DNA of 64,000 bases from Acidovorax radicis N35 (GTDB lineage Bacteria; Pseudomonadota; Gammaproteobacteria; Burkholderiales; Burkholderiaceae_C): positions 62,001 to 126,000 of the forward strand of contig NZ_AFBG01000023.1 of assembly GCF_000204195.1 (NCBI RefSeq), given 5' to 3'. Made by a program: the position numbers and the translations under genes. The notes under the pieces were generated by a model that worked only from the letters and a program-made list of their open reading frames with translations, did not search any database and was not told the origin of the DNA. Position 1 is the stretch's first letter, and the number at the start of each line of letters is the position of its first letter. Below are positions 40,946 to 50,134 of the stretch, piece after piece.

Positions 40946-42526
40946 ATGTCATCGCCCCCAACCTCTTTGTGGAGCCCCTTGCGCCAACCAGCATTCCGGG
41001 GCCTGTGGGTCTGCGGTGGCGTGTTCTTCATCGGCAGCGGCATGCAGACCATGGCAGCGGCCTGGCTGATGGTGGAGCTCACGGGCTCGTCGTTCCTGGC
41101 GGCGCTGGTGCAGACGGCGGTGTTCATGCCGATGTTCCTGCTGGCACTGCCGGCGGGTGTGTTGGCCGACACGACGGACCGGCGGCGCCTGATCTCGGGG
41201 GCGCTGCTGGCACAGGTGGGGGCCTGCGCACTGTTGACACTGCTGGTCCTGGGGGGCTGGGGCGGCCCGGCATCAGTGCTGTTCCTGGTGTTCATCTGCG
41301 GCTGCTGCACGGCGGTGCTCACGCCGGCGTGGAACTCTTCGGTCATCGACCCGGTGCCGCGCGACGAGTGGCCGCAGGCCATCACTGCGGTCAGCATTGC
41401 GTACAACGCAGCGCGCGCCATCGGACCTACGCTGGCCGGGCTGGTGTTTGCCCAATTGGGCGCGGGCTGGGTGTTCGCCGTCACGGTAACCACCACCTTG
41501 GTGATGTGGGAGTCCATCCGCCGCTGGCCCCCCAAGGCCCACCCGCCGTCCAAGCTGCCCGCCGAGCGCCTGTGGGGCGGCACGTTGAGCGGCCTGCGGT
41601 TTGCATGGCACTCGCGCATCATCCTGGCGCAACTGGTGCGGGTGATGGCATTCAGCGCTGCGGGCTCGGCCCTGTGGGCTCTGCTGCCCGTCATTGCCCA
41701 GCGCCTGGGCACCGGCGCGCCGGGCTTTGGCCTGCTGATGGGGTGCCTGGGCACCGGCGCCGTGGCTGTGGGCCTGGTGCTGGGGCGGCTGCGCGCACGC
41801 TTTGGCATGGAAGCCATCGTGGGCGTGGGCGGCGTGGTGTTTGCAGCGGCCATGCTGGTGGCGGCACTGACCAAGATCGCATGGGTGGTCTACATCGGCA
41901 TGCTGTTTGCGGGCGCGGCCTGGATGTCGGCGATGTCCACCTTCAACACCGCCACGCAAGCCAGCGCACCGCAGTGGGTGCGCTCCCGCGCGGTGGCGAT
42001 GCACATGGTGGCAGCGTTGGGCGCATTTGCGATGGGATCGGCCTTTTGGGGTGCGGCGTCCGACATCGTGGGCCTGGCACCCACGCTGTATGTGGCCGCT
42101 GCGCTCATGGGCGCAGGCTTGCTGCTGGCGCGGCCGATGCCGCTGCGCATGGGGGCTCTGCACGAGGTGACGCAGGCCACGCCCTGGGATGAACTCTTCA
42201 TCGAGGCCGAGCCCCTGCCCGAGGCCGGGCCCGTGGCCGTGGAGGTGGGCTACCGCATTGCGCCCGGCACCGACACCGAGTTTCTTGACACCATCAGCCG
42301 CATGAAGGCCCCGCGCCGGCGCGATGGCGCGACCTTCTGGCGGGTGTACAAGGACCTGGGCGAGCCTTCACGCTATGTGGAGCGCTTCATCGTCGAGTCC
42401 TGGGCCGACTATTTGCACCAGCGCGCCCGCGCCACCATGGCCGACCAGGCGCTGGAGACCGAGGTGCGGGCGTTCCTCGCGCCCGGCGAGGTGGTGCGCA
42501 TGTCGCACTACATCGCAGAGCGGTAG
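40946..42526 (+). CDS. MFS exporter of the EntS/MFS_3 type with C-terminal extension
   Basis: This 526-aa protein has a twelve-helix MFS core (about residues 15-405, with the GVLADTTDRRRL loop motif) followed by a soluble extension of about 105 residues. The extension resembles the antibiotic-biosynthesis-monooxygenase-like fold found on some MFS_3 members (YRIAPGTDTEFLDTISRMK). EntS-type carriers export siderophores or drugs. The ATG at 40946 is chosen because the first helix then lies close to the N terminus. Confidence 0.88.
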   Translation: MSSPPTSLWSPLRQPAFRGLWVCGGVFFIGSGMQTMAAAWLMVELTGSSFLAALVQTAVFMPMFLLALPAGVLADTTDRRRLISGALLAQVGACALLTLLVLGGWGGPASVLFLVFICGCCTAVLTPAWNSSVIDPVPRDEWPQAITAVSIAYNAARAIGPTLAGLVFAQLGAGWVFAVTVTTTLVMWESIRRWPPKAHPPSKLPAERLWGGTLSGLRFAWHSRIILAQLVRVMAFSAAGSALWALLPVIAQRLGTGAPGFGLLMGCLGTGAVAVGLVLGRLRARFGMEAIVGVGGVVFAAAMLVAALTKIAWVVYIGMLFAGAAWMSAMSTFNTATQASAPQWVRSRAVAMHMVAALGAFAMGSAFWGAASDIVGLAPTLYVAAALMGAGLLLARPMPLRMGALHEVTQATPWDELFIEAEPLPEAGPVAVEVGYRIAPGTDTEFLDTISRMKAPRRRDGATFWRVYKDLGEPSRYVERFIVESWADYLHQRARATMADQALETEVRAFLAPGEVVRMSHYIAER

Positions 42527-42568
42527 TTCGTTCGTACCCGACCAGCCACCCTGCGGAGCAAGCCCTGC

Positions 42569-43420
42569 TCAACCTCCGCGCCGAAAGTACCGCGCCGGCG
42601 TTTCCCCAAACGCCTGCTTGAACACGGTGATGAAGCCCGACACGTCCAGATAACCGACTTCGAGCGCCACCTCGGTCACGCTGCGGCCCTGGCTGAGCCA
42701 TTGCATGCCCTTGAGCAAGCGCAACTGCTGGCGCCACTGGGCAAAAGTCAGCCCCGTCTCCTTGGCAAACAGGCGCGCGGCGGTGCGGGCAGTCATGCCG
42801 CAGGCGGCGGCCAGTTCACCGAGCGTGCGGGCATCGGCGGGCTGCGCCTGCAGCGCGGTGGTGAGGCGCACCAGCCGCGGGTCTGCCGGGGTGGGCAGGT
42901 ACGACGGCACGGTTTCCAGGTTCGGCAGGCGGTCCAGGATGACGGCGATCAGGCGCTCCTCTCGCCCGCCCAGCGGGTAGTCGGTGCCAAAACTCGCGGC
43001 CTCGGCCAGCAGGGCGTCGAGCAACGGATCGACCGTAACGACGCCTGGCTCCGACGGGGTGTCGGCCGCGCCGGGTTTCACGTACAGCGTGCGCAGCCAC
43101 ACCGGGCGATCCGCGGCCACCTTGTGGACCATGCCGGGCGGCAGCCACACCGCACGGTGGGGCGGCACGATCCAGGTGCCGCGCTGCGTGTGGGTGGTCA
43201 GCATGCCTTCGCAGGCATAGACAAACTGGGCACTCTGGTGGGCGTGCCAGTGGCCGTCAAAGGGCGGGTAGCGGTCAGAAACCACACAGACCCCGCGTTC
43301 GGCGGCGTCCGCATCGACCGGGTTGTCGAGCACCGGTGGGGCCAGCGCCGCAGTGCGAGGCCTGCGGCGGCCCACCGCAGGCGCCTGGGCAGCGTTCGTT
43401 GCGTTTGTCTGTTTGGGCAT
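42569..43420 (-). CDS. AraC family regulator with cupin-type sensor domain
   Basis: This 283-aa regulator has an N-terminal AraC-type cupin sensor (FDGHWHAHQSAQFVYACEGM, about residues 53-73) and a C-terminal AraC DNA-binding domain (LAAACGMTARTAARLFAKE then VALEVGYLDVSGFITVFK). It diverges from the MBL-like gene at 43503 and lies convergent with the MFS gene. The divergent gene is the likely target. Confidence 0.9.
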   Translation of the reverse strand: MPKQTNATNAAQAPAVGRRRPRTAALAPPVLDNPVDADAAERGVCVVSDRYPPFDGHWHAHQSAQFVYACEGMLTTHTQRGTWIVPPHRAVWLPPGMVHKVAADRPVWLRTLYVKPGAADTPSEPGVVTVDPLLDALLAEAASFGTDYPLGGREERLIAVILDRLPNLETVPSYLPTPADPRLVRLTTALQAQPADARTLGELAAACGMTARTAARLFAKETGLTFAQWRQQLRLLKGMQWLSQGRSVTEVALEVGYLDVSGFITVFKQAFGETPARYFRRGG

Positions 43421-43502
43421 ATTTTTTGTCGTGGTACGCCGAGACGGCCAAGCCTCGAGAATTTACCTTAAGGGCTCATCTCCACTTCACAGAGCCCACA
43501 CC

Positions 43503-44498
43503 ATGACTGCCCCCTATTCCACCCGTTTTTTCAGCCCCTTCCGCTCCCTGCGCCGCCCTCGCGCTCTGCGCACGCTGACTGCCATCGCCCTCACGTTCGC
43601 CAGCATCACGTCCTGGGCGGGCACCGTGCAAGTGTTCACCTCCGATGCCGCCGGTTTCAACACCCACTCCGTCTGGTACGACGACGGCCAGGAGGTGACG
43701 GTGGTCGATGCCCAGTTCACCCCCGCCCATGCCGAGGCCCTGCTCGCGTCCATCCGCGGCGAGACCAAGTCCCCGGTGACCCGTGTGGTCGTGACGCACC
43801 CCAACCCCGACAAATTCAACGGCCTCTCGGTGTTCCACGCACAGGGCATCGAGAGCATTGCCTCCGCCAAGACCGCCGCCGCCGTGCCGGACACGGACGC
43901 GTACAAACGCCACTTCTGGGTGAAGATCGCCAAGGCGTTCACGGACGCAACGTACCCGCGCGCAGAGGCCATCAAGACCACGTATTCCGGCCAGCACCGC
44001 ATCACGCTCAAGTCGGGCGAAACCATCACGCTGTTCGAGCTGCCCCAGCCAGGCATCTCCAGCAACCAGACCGTGGTGCGCTTTGACCAGACCGGCGACC
44101 TTGCCGTGGGCGACCTGGTGCACACGCGCACCCACGCCTGGCTCGAAGGCGGCATCGTGAACGGTAAGCCCCTGCCCACACTGGCGGGCTGGAAGGCCGG
44201 CCTGGCCGAGCTGCCCCGCCTGGGCACCGGCAAGGTCTACGGCGGGCGGGGCGTGTTCGTGCCCGTGGCACAGGCGGTGGCCGAGCAGACGGCCTATCTC
44301 GACAAGGCCGACGCGGTGGTGACGGGCTACCTCCAGCGCCTGGGCAGCCGCGCCAGCGAGCTGAGCGATCCCGCGCGCCAGGGCGCGCACCATCAGGCCA
44401 TCCAGGCGGAAATGGCCAAGGCCTTCCCCGGCCATGCGATGCCCGACCTGGTGGGCTACAGCGTCTACGGGCTGGTGCAGCAGAAACTCGCGCCGTGA
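43503..44498 (+). CDS. Secreted MBL-fold protein with degraded metal site
   Basis: This 331-aa protein has an N-terminal export signal (cleavage near TSWAG, about residue 40) and an MBL fold. The metal motif HxHxDH has become THPNPDKFNG, and the second ligand region reads PQPGISSNQ instead of PGHT; the AVGDLVH Asp is kept. Classical zinc hydrolysis seems unlikely, so it may be a binding protein or pseudoenzyme. It diverges from an AraC gene that may control it. Confidence 0.8.
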   Translation: MTAPYSTRFFSPFRSLRRPRALRTLTAIALTFASITSWAGTVQVFTSDAAGFNTHSVWYDDGQEVTVVDAQFTPAHAEALLASIRGETKSPVTRVVVTHPNPDKFNGLSVFHAQGIESIASAKTAAAVPDTDAYKRHFWVKIAKAFTDATYPRAEAIKTTYSGQHRITLKSGETITLFELPQPGISSNQTVVRFDQTGDLAVGDLVHTRTHAWLEGGIVNGKPLPTLAGWKAGLAELPRLGTGKVYGGRGVFVPVAQAVAEQTAYLDKADAVVTGYLQRLGSRASELSDPARQGAHHQAIQAEMAKAFPGHAMPDLVGYSVYGLVQQKLAP

Positions 44499-44567
44499 CG
44501 TGATGGCAAGCACCCGGGGCAGGCCGGGCCTGCGGGGCGCACTGCGCACCCTGCGACAATTCAGGCC

Positions 44568-45680
44568 ATGAGCTTTGCCCCCCTCTCCAACGACACCTTC
44601 CTGCGCGCCTGCCGCCGCCAGGCCACCGACTACACCCCCTTGTGGCTGATGCGCCAGGCGGGCCGCTACTTGCCGGAATACAAGGCCACGCGCGCCCAGG
44701 CCGGCAGCTTCATGGGCCTGGCCACCAATGTGGACTACGCCACCGAAGTGACCTTGCAGCCGCTGGAGCGTTTCCCGCTCGACGCGGCCATCCTGTTCAG
44801 CGACATCCTCACCGTGCCCGACGCCATGGGCCTGGGCCTGACGTTTGCCGAGGGCGAGGGCCCGCGTTTTGCCAAGCAGGTGCGGGACGAAGCCGCTGTT
44901 GAACAGCTGGCCGTGCCCGACATGGACAAGCTGCGCTATGTGTTTGACGCCGTCACCAGCATCCGCAAGGCCCTGAATGGCCGGGTGCCACTGATCGGCT
45001 TCTCGGGCAGCCCCTGGACGCTGGCCTGCTACATGGTCGAAGGCAAGGGATCGGACGACTACCGCCTGGTCAAGAGCCTGATGTATGCGCGCCCCGACCT
45101 GATGCACCGCATCCTGGCCATCAACGCCGACAGCGTGGCCGCCTACCTCAATGCCCAGATCGACGCGGGCGCCCAGGCCGTGATGATTTTCGACAGCTGG
45201 GGCGGCGTGCTGGCCGACGGCGCTTTCCAGGAGTTCAGCCTGGCCTACACCAAGCGGGTGCTCGCGCAATTGAAGCGCACCGGCGTGGACGGCACCGACG
45301 TGCCGCGCATCGTCTTCACCAAGGGCGGCGGCATCTGGCTGGAAGACATGAAGGACATCGACTGCGAGGTGCTCGGCCTGGACTGGACCGCCAACCTGGG
45401 CAAGGCCCGCGCCATCGTGGGCGGCCAGGCCGGCGGCCCCGGCAAGGCGCTGCAGGGCAACATCGACCCGAACGTGCTGTTCGCTCCGCCCGCGCAGATC
45501 GCCACCCAGGTGCGCCACGTGCTGGACAGCTTTGGCCGGCCACATACCGACCGCAGTACCACCGGCCCCACGCACATCTTCAACCTGGGCCACGGCATCA
45601 GCCAGTTCACTCCGCCCGAGCATGTGGCGGCGCTGGTGGAAGCGGTGCACGGCTACTCGCGCGCGCAGCGCCAGGGTTGA
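44568..45680 (+). CDS. hemE: Uroporphyrinogen decarboxylase
   Basis: This 370-aa cytosolic enzyme decarboxylates uroporphyrinogen III to coproporphyrinogen III in haem synthesis. The N-terminal signature ([16 protein letters not shown]) and the catalytic [16 protein letters not shown] segment are intact, and the end [21 protein letters not shown] is typical. The length is normal. It is followed by the duplicated DnaA-box region and then priA, all on the plus strand. Confidence 0.97.
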   Translation: MSFAPLSNDTFLRACRRQATDYTPLWLMRQAGRYLPEYKATRAQAGSFMGLATNVDYATEVTLQPLERFPLDAAILFSDILTVPDAMGLGLTFAEGEGPRFAKQVRDEAAVEQLAVPDMDKLRYVFDAVTSIRKALNGRVPLIGFSGSPWTLACYMVEGKGSDDYRLVKSLMYARPDLMHRILAINADSVAAYLNAQIDAGAQAVMIFDSWGGVLADGAFQEFSLAYTKRVLAQLKRTGVDGTDVPRIVFTKGGGIWLEDMKDIDCEVLGLDWTANLGKARAIVGGQAGGPGKALQGNIDPNVLFAPPAQIATQVRHVLDSFGRPHTDRSTTGPTHIFNLGHGISQFTPPEHVAALVEAVHGYSRAQRQG

Positions 45681-45704
45681 GCGCCCGGCGTTAGCACGGC
45701 GTAC

Positions 45705-45713
45705 TTATGCACA
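45705..45713 (+). promoter_or_regulatory. DnaA-box-like site TTATGCACA, module copy 1
   Basis: One base from the strong box TTATCCACA and within the TTATNCACA consensus. First motif of the first module. Confidence 0.5.
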
Positions 45714-45891
45714 AAAATGGAGCGTGCGCGGGGCTGTCGCCCAGCGGCGCCCTGGTTTGTAAAAAAACAATTCCAATCTCATAAGCCATTGATTCATAAG
45801 GAATTTAATCCCGTGCTTTTTTGACAGGCAATCCACCGAAAGCACGGTTTTTCAAGGGCTTGCGCTGCAAACCCAAGGGATATCAACAAAG

Positions 45892-45900
45892 TTATCCACA
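45892..45900 (+). promoter_or_regulatory. Perfect DnaA box TTATCCACA, module copy 1
   Basis: The strong consensus DnaA box, inside a 20-base block identical to that in copy 2. Confidence 0.65.
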
Positions 45901-46038
45901 GAAATTCTGGATTTCTTACAAATTCCCAGTCAAATCAAGCACTTGCAGCCTGTTTCGCATCAAACCCTCAACACGCAGGCAAGCCGCTAGCACAAATTTG
46001 GGGCCTCCCACCCCCTTGACGGGCCACCGATGTCCGAC

Positions 46039-46047
46039 TTATGCACA
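46039..46047 (+). promoter_or_regulatory. DnaA-box-like site TTATGCACA, module copy 2
   Basis: Second-copy equivalent of the 45705 site, at the same offset from its perfect box. Confidence 0.5.
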
Positions 46048-46226
46048 CAAAACGTGATGCGGCGCAACATAAAGCCAGACCGGAGCCATAGCACAGAATT
46101 TGCAGCAAAATTTCTTCAGATGATTGATTCATAAGGATTTTTTGGGCGTGCCGCATTTCCGGGCAATCTGTTCGCAGCCAGCATTCATGCGGGTTGGCAG
46201 GGTGTCCGGGCAGGATGTCAACAAAG

Positions 46227-46235
46227 TTATCCACA
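46227..46235 (+). promoter_or_regulatory. Perfect DnaA box TTATCCACA, module copy 2
   Basis: The strong consensus box, 97 bases upstream of the priA start, so DnaA binding here could also affect priA transcription. Confidence 0.65.
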
Positions 46236-46331
46236 GAAAGTCGGGATTACTCCCCCGATCTTGTCAAATCAAGCACTTAGCCTCCAAACCTCCGCGCGAC
46301 CTCCACAAGCCGCTGTAACCCGCCCTTCGCC

Positions 46332-48455
46332 GTGCCCGCCCCCTCCACCCTCGTTCAGGTTGCCCTGCACACCCCGTCGCACAGCGGCGTGGGCGACCTG
46401 CTGAGCTACGCCAGTGAGCGCCCGCTCGCGCCCGGTACGCTGGTGCGCGTACCTCTGGGCACGCGCGAGGTGCTGGGTGTGGTGTGGGATGCCGACGAAG
46501 CCACGGGCGAACTGCCCGATGGCGCCACGCTGCGCGCGGTTGCCGGCGTGCTCGACGGCGTGGCCCCGCTGGATCTGCCCTGGCGCCGCCTGGTGGCGTT
46601 TGCGGCGCGCTACTACCAGCGCGCCCTGGGCGAAATCGCCATGGCCGCCCTGCCTCCGCAGCTGCGCGACCTGCGGCCCGAGCAACTGGCGCGCCGCCTG
46701 TGCCGCCCCGGCAAGGCGGCTGGGGAGACCGCAGATGCTATTCAAAACATAGCACTCACCGCAGAACAGGAAAGCGCCAGGTCCCGAATTTCTGCAGAAA
46801 AAGGTCCCTTTCTGCTGTTTGGCAGCACCGGCAGCGGCAAGACCGAGGTCTACCTGCGCTGCGTGCAGGAGATGCTGGAGGCCGATCCCACGGCCCAGGC
46901 GCTGGTGATGGTGCCCGAGATCAACCTCACGCCCCAGCTCGAGGAACGCTTCGTGGGCCGCTTCGCCCCGCGTTTTGGCGCGGGCGCCGTGGTGTCGCTG
47001 CACAGCGGCATGACCAACCCGCAGCGCCTCAAAAGCTGGCTGGCCGCCCACAGCGGCAACGCGCGTATCGTGCTGGGCACGCGCATGGCGGTGTTTGCCA
47101 GCCTGCCGGGGCTCCAGCTGATCGTGGTCGATGAGGAGCACGACCCCAGCTACAAGCAGCAGGAGGGCGCCCGCTACTCAGCGCGCGACCTGGCCATCTG
47201 GCGCGGGCGCGAGCAAGGCGCCAAGGTGCTGCTAGGCTCTGCCACACCGTCGCTCGAGAGCTGGCACGCCAGCCGGCCGCCTACACCCGAAGACCCCGAG
47301 GGCGGGCGCTACGTGCGCCTGCACATGCCCAGCCGGATTGGCGCGGGCGCCCTGGCCCGGGTGCGGCGGGTGGACATGAACCAGCAGCCCCGGCGCGCAG
47401 TGTTCAGCGCGCCGCTGCTGCAGGCCATCACCGAACGTGTGGCGCGCGGCGAGCAAAGCATGATTTTGCTCAACCGCCGGGGCTATGCCCCCGTGCTGCA
47501 CTGCGTGGACTGCGGCTGGAAAAGCGACTGCCCCCACTGCAGCGCGCACCAGGTCTTCCACAAGACCGACCGCACGCTGCGCTGCCACCACTGCGGCTAC
47601 ACGCTGCGGGTACCGCGCCACTGCCCCACCTGCGGCAGCCCCGACATCCACCCCATGGGCCGGGGCACCGAGCAGTTGGAGGAACAACTCTCGGCCCTGC
47701 TGTCCGAAGTGCTGCGGCCCGACCGCACGCCCGCGCGCATCGCCCGCATCGACGCCGACACCACCAAGGCCAAGGGCGCGCTGGAGGCCCAGCTGGCGCA
47801 GGTGCACGCGGGCGAGGTGGATGTGCTGGTGGGCACGCAGATGATCGCCAAGGGCCACGACTTTCGCCGCATCACGCTGGTGGCGGCCGTGCAGCCCGAC
47901 GGCGCCCTGTTCAGCAGCGACTTTCGCGCGTCGGAGCGGCTGTTTGCGCTGCTCATGCAGGCCGCCGGCCGCGCCGGGCGCGACGCCGCCTACATGGCCG
48001 CGCAGGGCACACCGTGCGAGATGTGGGTGCAGAGTTTTCACCCCAAACACGCCGTGTTCGAGGCGCTGCGCACGCACGACTACGAGGCCTTTGCCGCCCA
48101 GCAGCTCAAGGAGCGCGAAGAGGCCGCCATGCCACCCTTCTCCTACCAGGCCCTGGTGCGCGCCGACGCCCGCACGCAGGACGTGGCACAAGGGTTTCTG
48201 ACCGCCGCCACGGCCGCCGCACAAGCCGCCGGGCTGCCGGGGCTGGACGTGGTGACGCTGTTCCCGCCCGTGCCCCTGACCATCCAGCGCGTGGCCAATG
48301 TCGAACGCGCCCAGATGCTCATGGAAAGCAGCAGCCGCACCGCACTGCAGCGCTTTCTGGCCGCATGGCAGCCCATGCTGCAAACCACGCGCAGCCAGCC
48401 CGAGCACAAGGGCTTGATCCGGTGGCTGGTGGACGTGGACCCTCTGGCGATCTAG
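46332..48455 (+). CDS. priA: Primosomal protein N' (PriA helicase)
   Basis: This 707-aa superfamily 2 helicase reloads the replisome at stalled forks. An N-terminal 3'-end binding domain is followed by the helicase core (Walker A GSTGSGKTEVYLR at about residue 163, Walker B VVDEEHDPSYKQ) and four CxxC pairs that bind two zincs (CVDC, CPHC, CHHC, CPTC). It uses a GTG start. Residues about 136-154 (DAIQNIALTAEQESARSR) are encoded by a degenerate palindromic repeat, in the linker before the helicase domain. DnaA boxes lie directly upstream. Confidence 0.95.
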   Translation: MPAPSTLVQVALHTPSHSGVGDLLSYASERPLAPGTLVRVPLGTREVLGVVWDADEATGELPDGATLRAVAGVLDGVAPLDLPWRRLVAFAARYYQRALGEIAMAALPPQLRDLRPEQLARRLCRPGKAAGETADAIQNIALTAEQESARSRISAEKGPFLLFGSTGSGKTEVYLRCVQEMLEADPTAQALVMVPEINLTPQLEERFVGRFAPRFGAGAVVSLHSGMTNPQRLKSWLAAHSGNARIVLGTRMAVFASLPGLQLIVVDEEHDPSYKQQEGARYSARDLAIWRGREQGAKVLLGSATPSLESWHASRPPTPEDPEGGRYVRLHMPSRIGAGALARVRRVDMNQQPRRAVFSAPLLQAITERVARGEQSMILLNRRGYAPVLHCVDCGWKSDCPHCSAHQVFHKTDRTLRCHHCGYTLRVPRHCPTCGSPDIHPMGRGTEQLEEQLSALLSEVLRPDRTPARIARIDADTTKAKGALEAQLAQVHAGEVDVLVGTQMIAKGHDFRRITLVAAVQPDGALFSSDFRASERLFALLMQAAGRAGRDAAYMAAQGTPCEMWVQSFHPKHAVFEALRTHDYEAFAAQQLKEREEAAMPPFSYQALVRADARTQDVAQGFLTAATAAAQAAGLPGLDVVTLFPPVPLTIQRVANVERAQMLMESSSRTALQRFLAAWQPMLQTTRSQPEHKGLIRWLVDVDPLAI
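46736..46791 (+). repeat. Interspersed palindromic repeat inside priA
   Basis: ATGCTATTCAAAACATAGCA, then GAAAGCGCCAGGTCCCGAATTT, resembles the intergenic copy at 10275 in arrangement, but is an open frame of priA. It falls in the linker between the DNA-binding and helicase domains. Confidence 0.55.
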
Positions 48456-48464
48456 GCTGAAAAT

Positions 48465-48528
48465 CCAAGCGTTTTACGGTCCTGGCGCTTGATGGATATG
48501 CGCAAACAGCTATTTAATTAATAGCAAA
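48465..48528. repeat. Interspersed palindromic repeat
   Basis: Copy after the priA stop (CCTGGCGCTTGATGGATATG, then CGCAAACAGCTATTTAATTA). Together with the sequence to 48596 it fills the gap to the convergent esterase gene. Confidence 0.8.
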
Positions 48529-48596
48529 ATCATTCGCACCCCAGCGCATCCTGACCTCCGGCAGATTCCGGGCCAGGGTGCGCGACAGCCAGGTGG

Positions 48597-49469
48597 TCAC
48601 CCCTGGCGGCACTGCCGGTCCACGTACTGCAAGGCGTCGGGCAACGCGTCGCGGAACACCAGCCATTCGTGGTCGCCGTCGATGACGCGCAGCTCCACCT
48701 GCTTGGGCTGGATCTGGTACAGCCGCCAGTACAGGGTGGCCGACATGGGGGCGATGCCCAGGTAGTCGTGGTCGCCCGACACGATCCACATCGGGACACG
48801 CGGCGTGCCCGCCTTGTAGGCATCGAGCGCGGCCGCGTAGTTCAGCGACTTCCAGGTGTCGGGGTCAAACTGCCCGTCGCGCACGAACTGCGGAGTGCGC
48901 CGTGCCGCCGAGGTGTCCGGCGGCAGCGGGTCATAGATGGCAGGGCTGATCACCGCCGCAGCGCAGAACTGCGTGGGGTTGCGCAGCGACAGGTTCAACG
49001 CGCCATAGCCCCCCATGGACAGGCCACCGATGGCCCGGCCGCTGCGCTCCTTGTGCACGCGGTAGCGCGACTCGACGTAGGGCAGCAGGTCTTTCATGAT
49101 GGCCGTGCCCGCCTTCTCTGCCGCACCATCGGCCCACCACGACGCCGGGCCCGCCGTGGGCATGACCACCACCGATGGGCGGATCAGCCCTCGCTTGATG
49201 AGCCCGTCCAGGGTCTCGACCGCACCTCCCTTGGTGCGCCACTCGTTCTCATCGCCACCCGCGCCATGCAGCAGGTAGACCACGGGATAGTTCACCGTGC
49301 CGCCGGGCTGGTAACCGTCGGGCACATACACCGTGAACTTCACGTCGCGGCCCAAAGCCGTCGAAGGCGCCTGGTCGGCAAACACCTGGCCGGCGTGCGC
49401 GGTGGCGGCGGCGGACAGAACAACGGCCGCTGCCAGCCAGCTCCGAAAACAAGGCTTCGCAAAACGCAT
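48597..49469 (-). CDS. Secreted esterase of the esterase D/feruloyl-esterase-like family
   Basis: This 290-aa alpha/beta-fold esterase is exported by a signal peptide cut near ATAHA (about residue 26). The nucleophile elbow is GGLSMGGYGA, the oxyanion region is VVYLLHGAGGDENEW, and the late catalytic His is in DGDHEWLVF. It resembles putative tannase/feruloyl esterases and antigen-85-like enzymes. GAGGAG precedes the ATG. It diverges from the small cupin gene. Confidence 0.9.
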   Translation of the reverse strand: MRFAKPCFRSWLAAAVVLSAAATAHAGQVFADQAPSTALGRDVKFTVYVPDGYQPGGTVNYPVVYLLHGAGGDENEWRTKGGAVETLDGLIKRGLIRPSVVVMPTAGPASWWADGAAEKAGTAIMKDLLPYVESRYRVHKERSGRAIGGLSMGGYGALNLSLRNPTQFCAAAVISPAIYDPLPPDTSAARRTPQFVRDGQFDPDTWKSLNYAAALDAYKAGTPRVPMWIVSGDHDYLGIAPMSATLYWRLYQIQPKQVELRVIDGDHEWLVFRDALPDALQYVDRQCRQG

Positions 49470-49625
49470 GGATGTCTCCTCATGAATGGATGGATACGCC
49501 CATGCTGCAGTGGCACAGGCGATAGCATTGTGTGCGCGGCCAGGCCGCCGCGAGCGTTTCGCCGGCGACAGGCCTGGGGGAAGGTTCTCCCTGGCACTGT
49601 TCGCCCCCCACACAGGAGCACGCCC

Positions 49626-49901
49626 ATGACCTCCGAGGAATTTGCCCAGACCCTGGCCCGTGAAGGCTTCGAGCACCCCGTCACCGTCACACGCGATGCG
49701 GGCGGCATGCTGGACGACCACACCCATCCGTTCGAGGCCAAGGCGCTGATCCTGTCCGGCGAGATCCGCATCGTGACGGCACGGGCGGAGCGTGTGTATG
49801 GCATGGGCGAGGTCTTTCACCTGCAGGCCCAGGAACCGCATTCAGAGTTCTATGGGCCCGCCGGGGTGAGCTATCTGGTGGGCCGAAAGCCCCCGCCCTG
49901 A
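49626..49901 (+). CDS. Small cupin-domain protein
   Basis: This 91-aa cupin has metal-ligand motif DDHTHPFEAKALILSGE, with two His and the usual Glu, and a second motif with QEPHSEFYG. A metal-binding single cupin is likely. Its function is unknown. The ATG at 49626 gives a complete domain. It has no close operon partner downstream (233-base gap to the next gene in which I see nothing clear). Confidence 0.8.
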   Translation: MTSEEFAQTLAREGFEHPVTVTRDAGGMLDDHTHPFEAKALILSGEIRIVTARAERVYGMGEVFHLQAQEPHSEFYGPAGVSYLVGRKPPP

Positions 49902-50134
49902 GTGCCGCAGGCGCGCAAGATCGCATGCTCCATATCGCACCTGGCCCGTGCTTCACGCGTTCGGCGTCTCCGCGTACCGCGCCACGCTACCGCAGGTAGT
50001 GGCGGGCAGCCTTGTCCACAAAAAGAGCCCACGCTCCCGGACAACTCCGTAAAGCTACCTCCCGTTGTCCCCTTGCAGCACACACGGCCCCTTGATGTCC
50101 GGGACGCGACCGTCCCCTCCCGCGCCAGATTTCC

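Larger units (their letters stand above)
45705..46278. repeat. 335-bp diverged tandem duplication between hemE and priA
   Basis: The 650-base gap holds two copies of a module offset by 334-335 bases. Each has TTATGCACA (45705, 46039), TGATTCATAAGGA (45790, 46125), TCAACAAAGTTATCCACAGA around 45892 and 46227, and TCAAATCAAGCACTT (45930, 46264). The spacings are 85/102/38 and 86/102/37. Sequence between the motifs has diverged strongly, so the motifs look selected. No gene is seen in the gap. Confidence 0.85.

Noticed and set aside
43476..45650. A 724-codon open frame antisense to hemE and the MBL gene
   Set aside because: It spans two real genes and their gap, with low-complexity composition and no motif.
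45681..46331. Chromosomal origin oriC
   Set aside because: Not called as oriC: dnaA, dnaN and rpmH are absent from the window and only two perfect DnaA boxes are present. A DnaA-related site remains possible and is reported as a finding.
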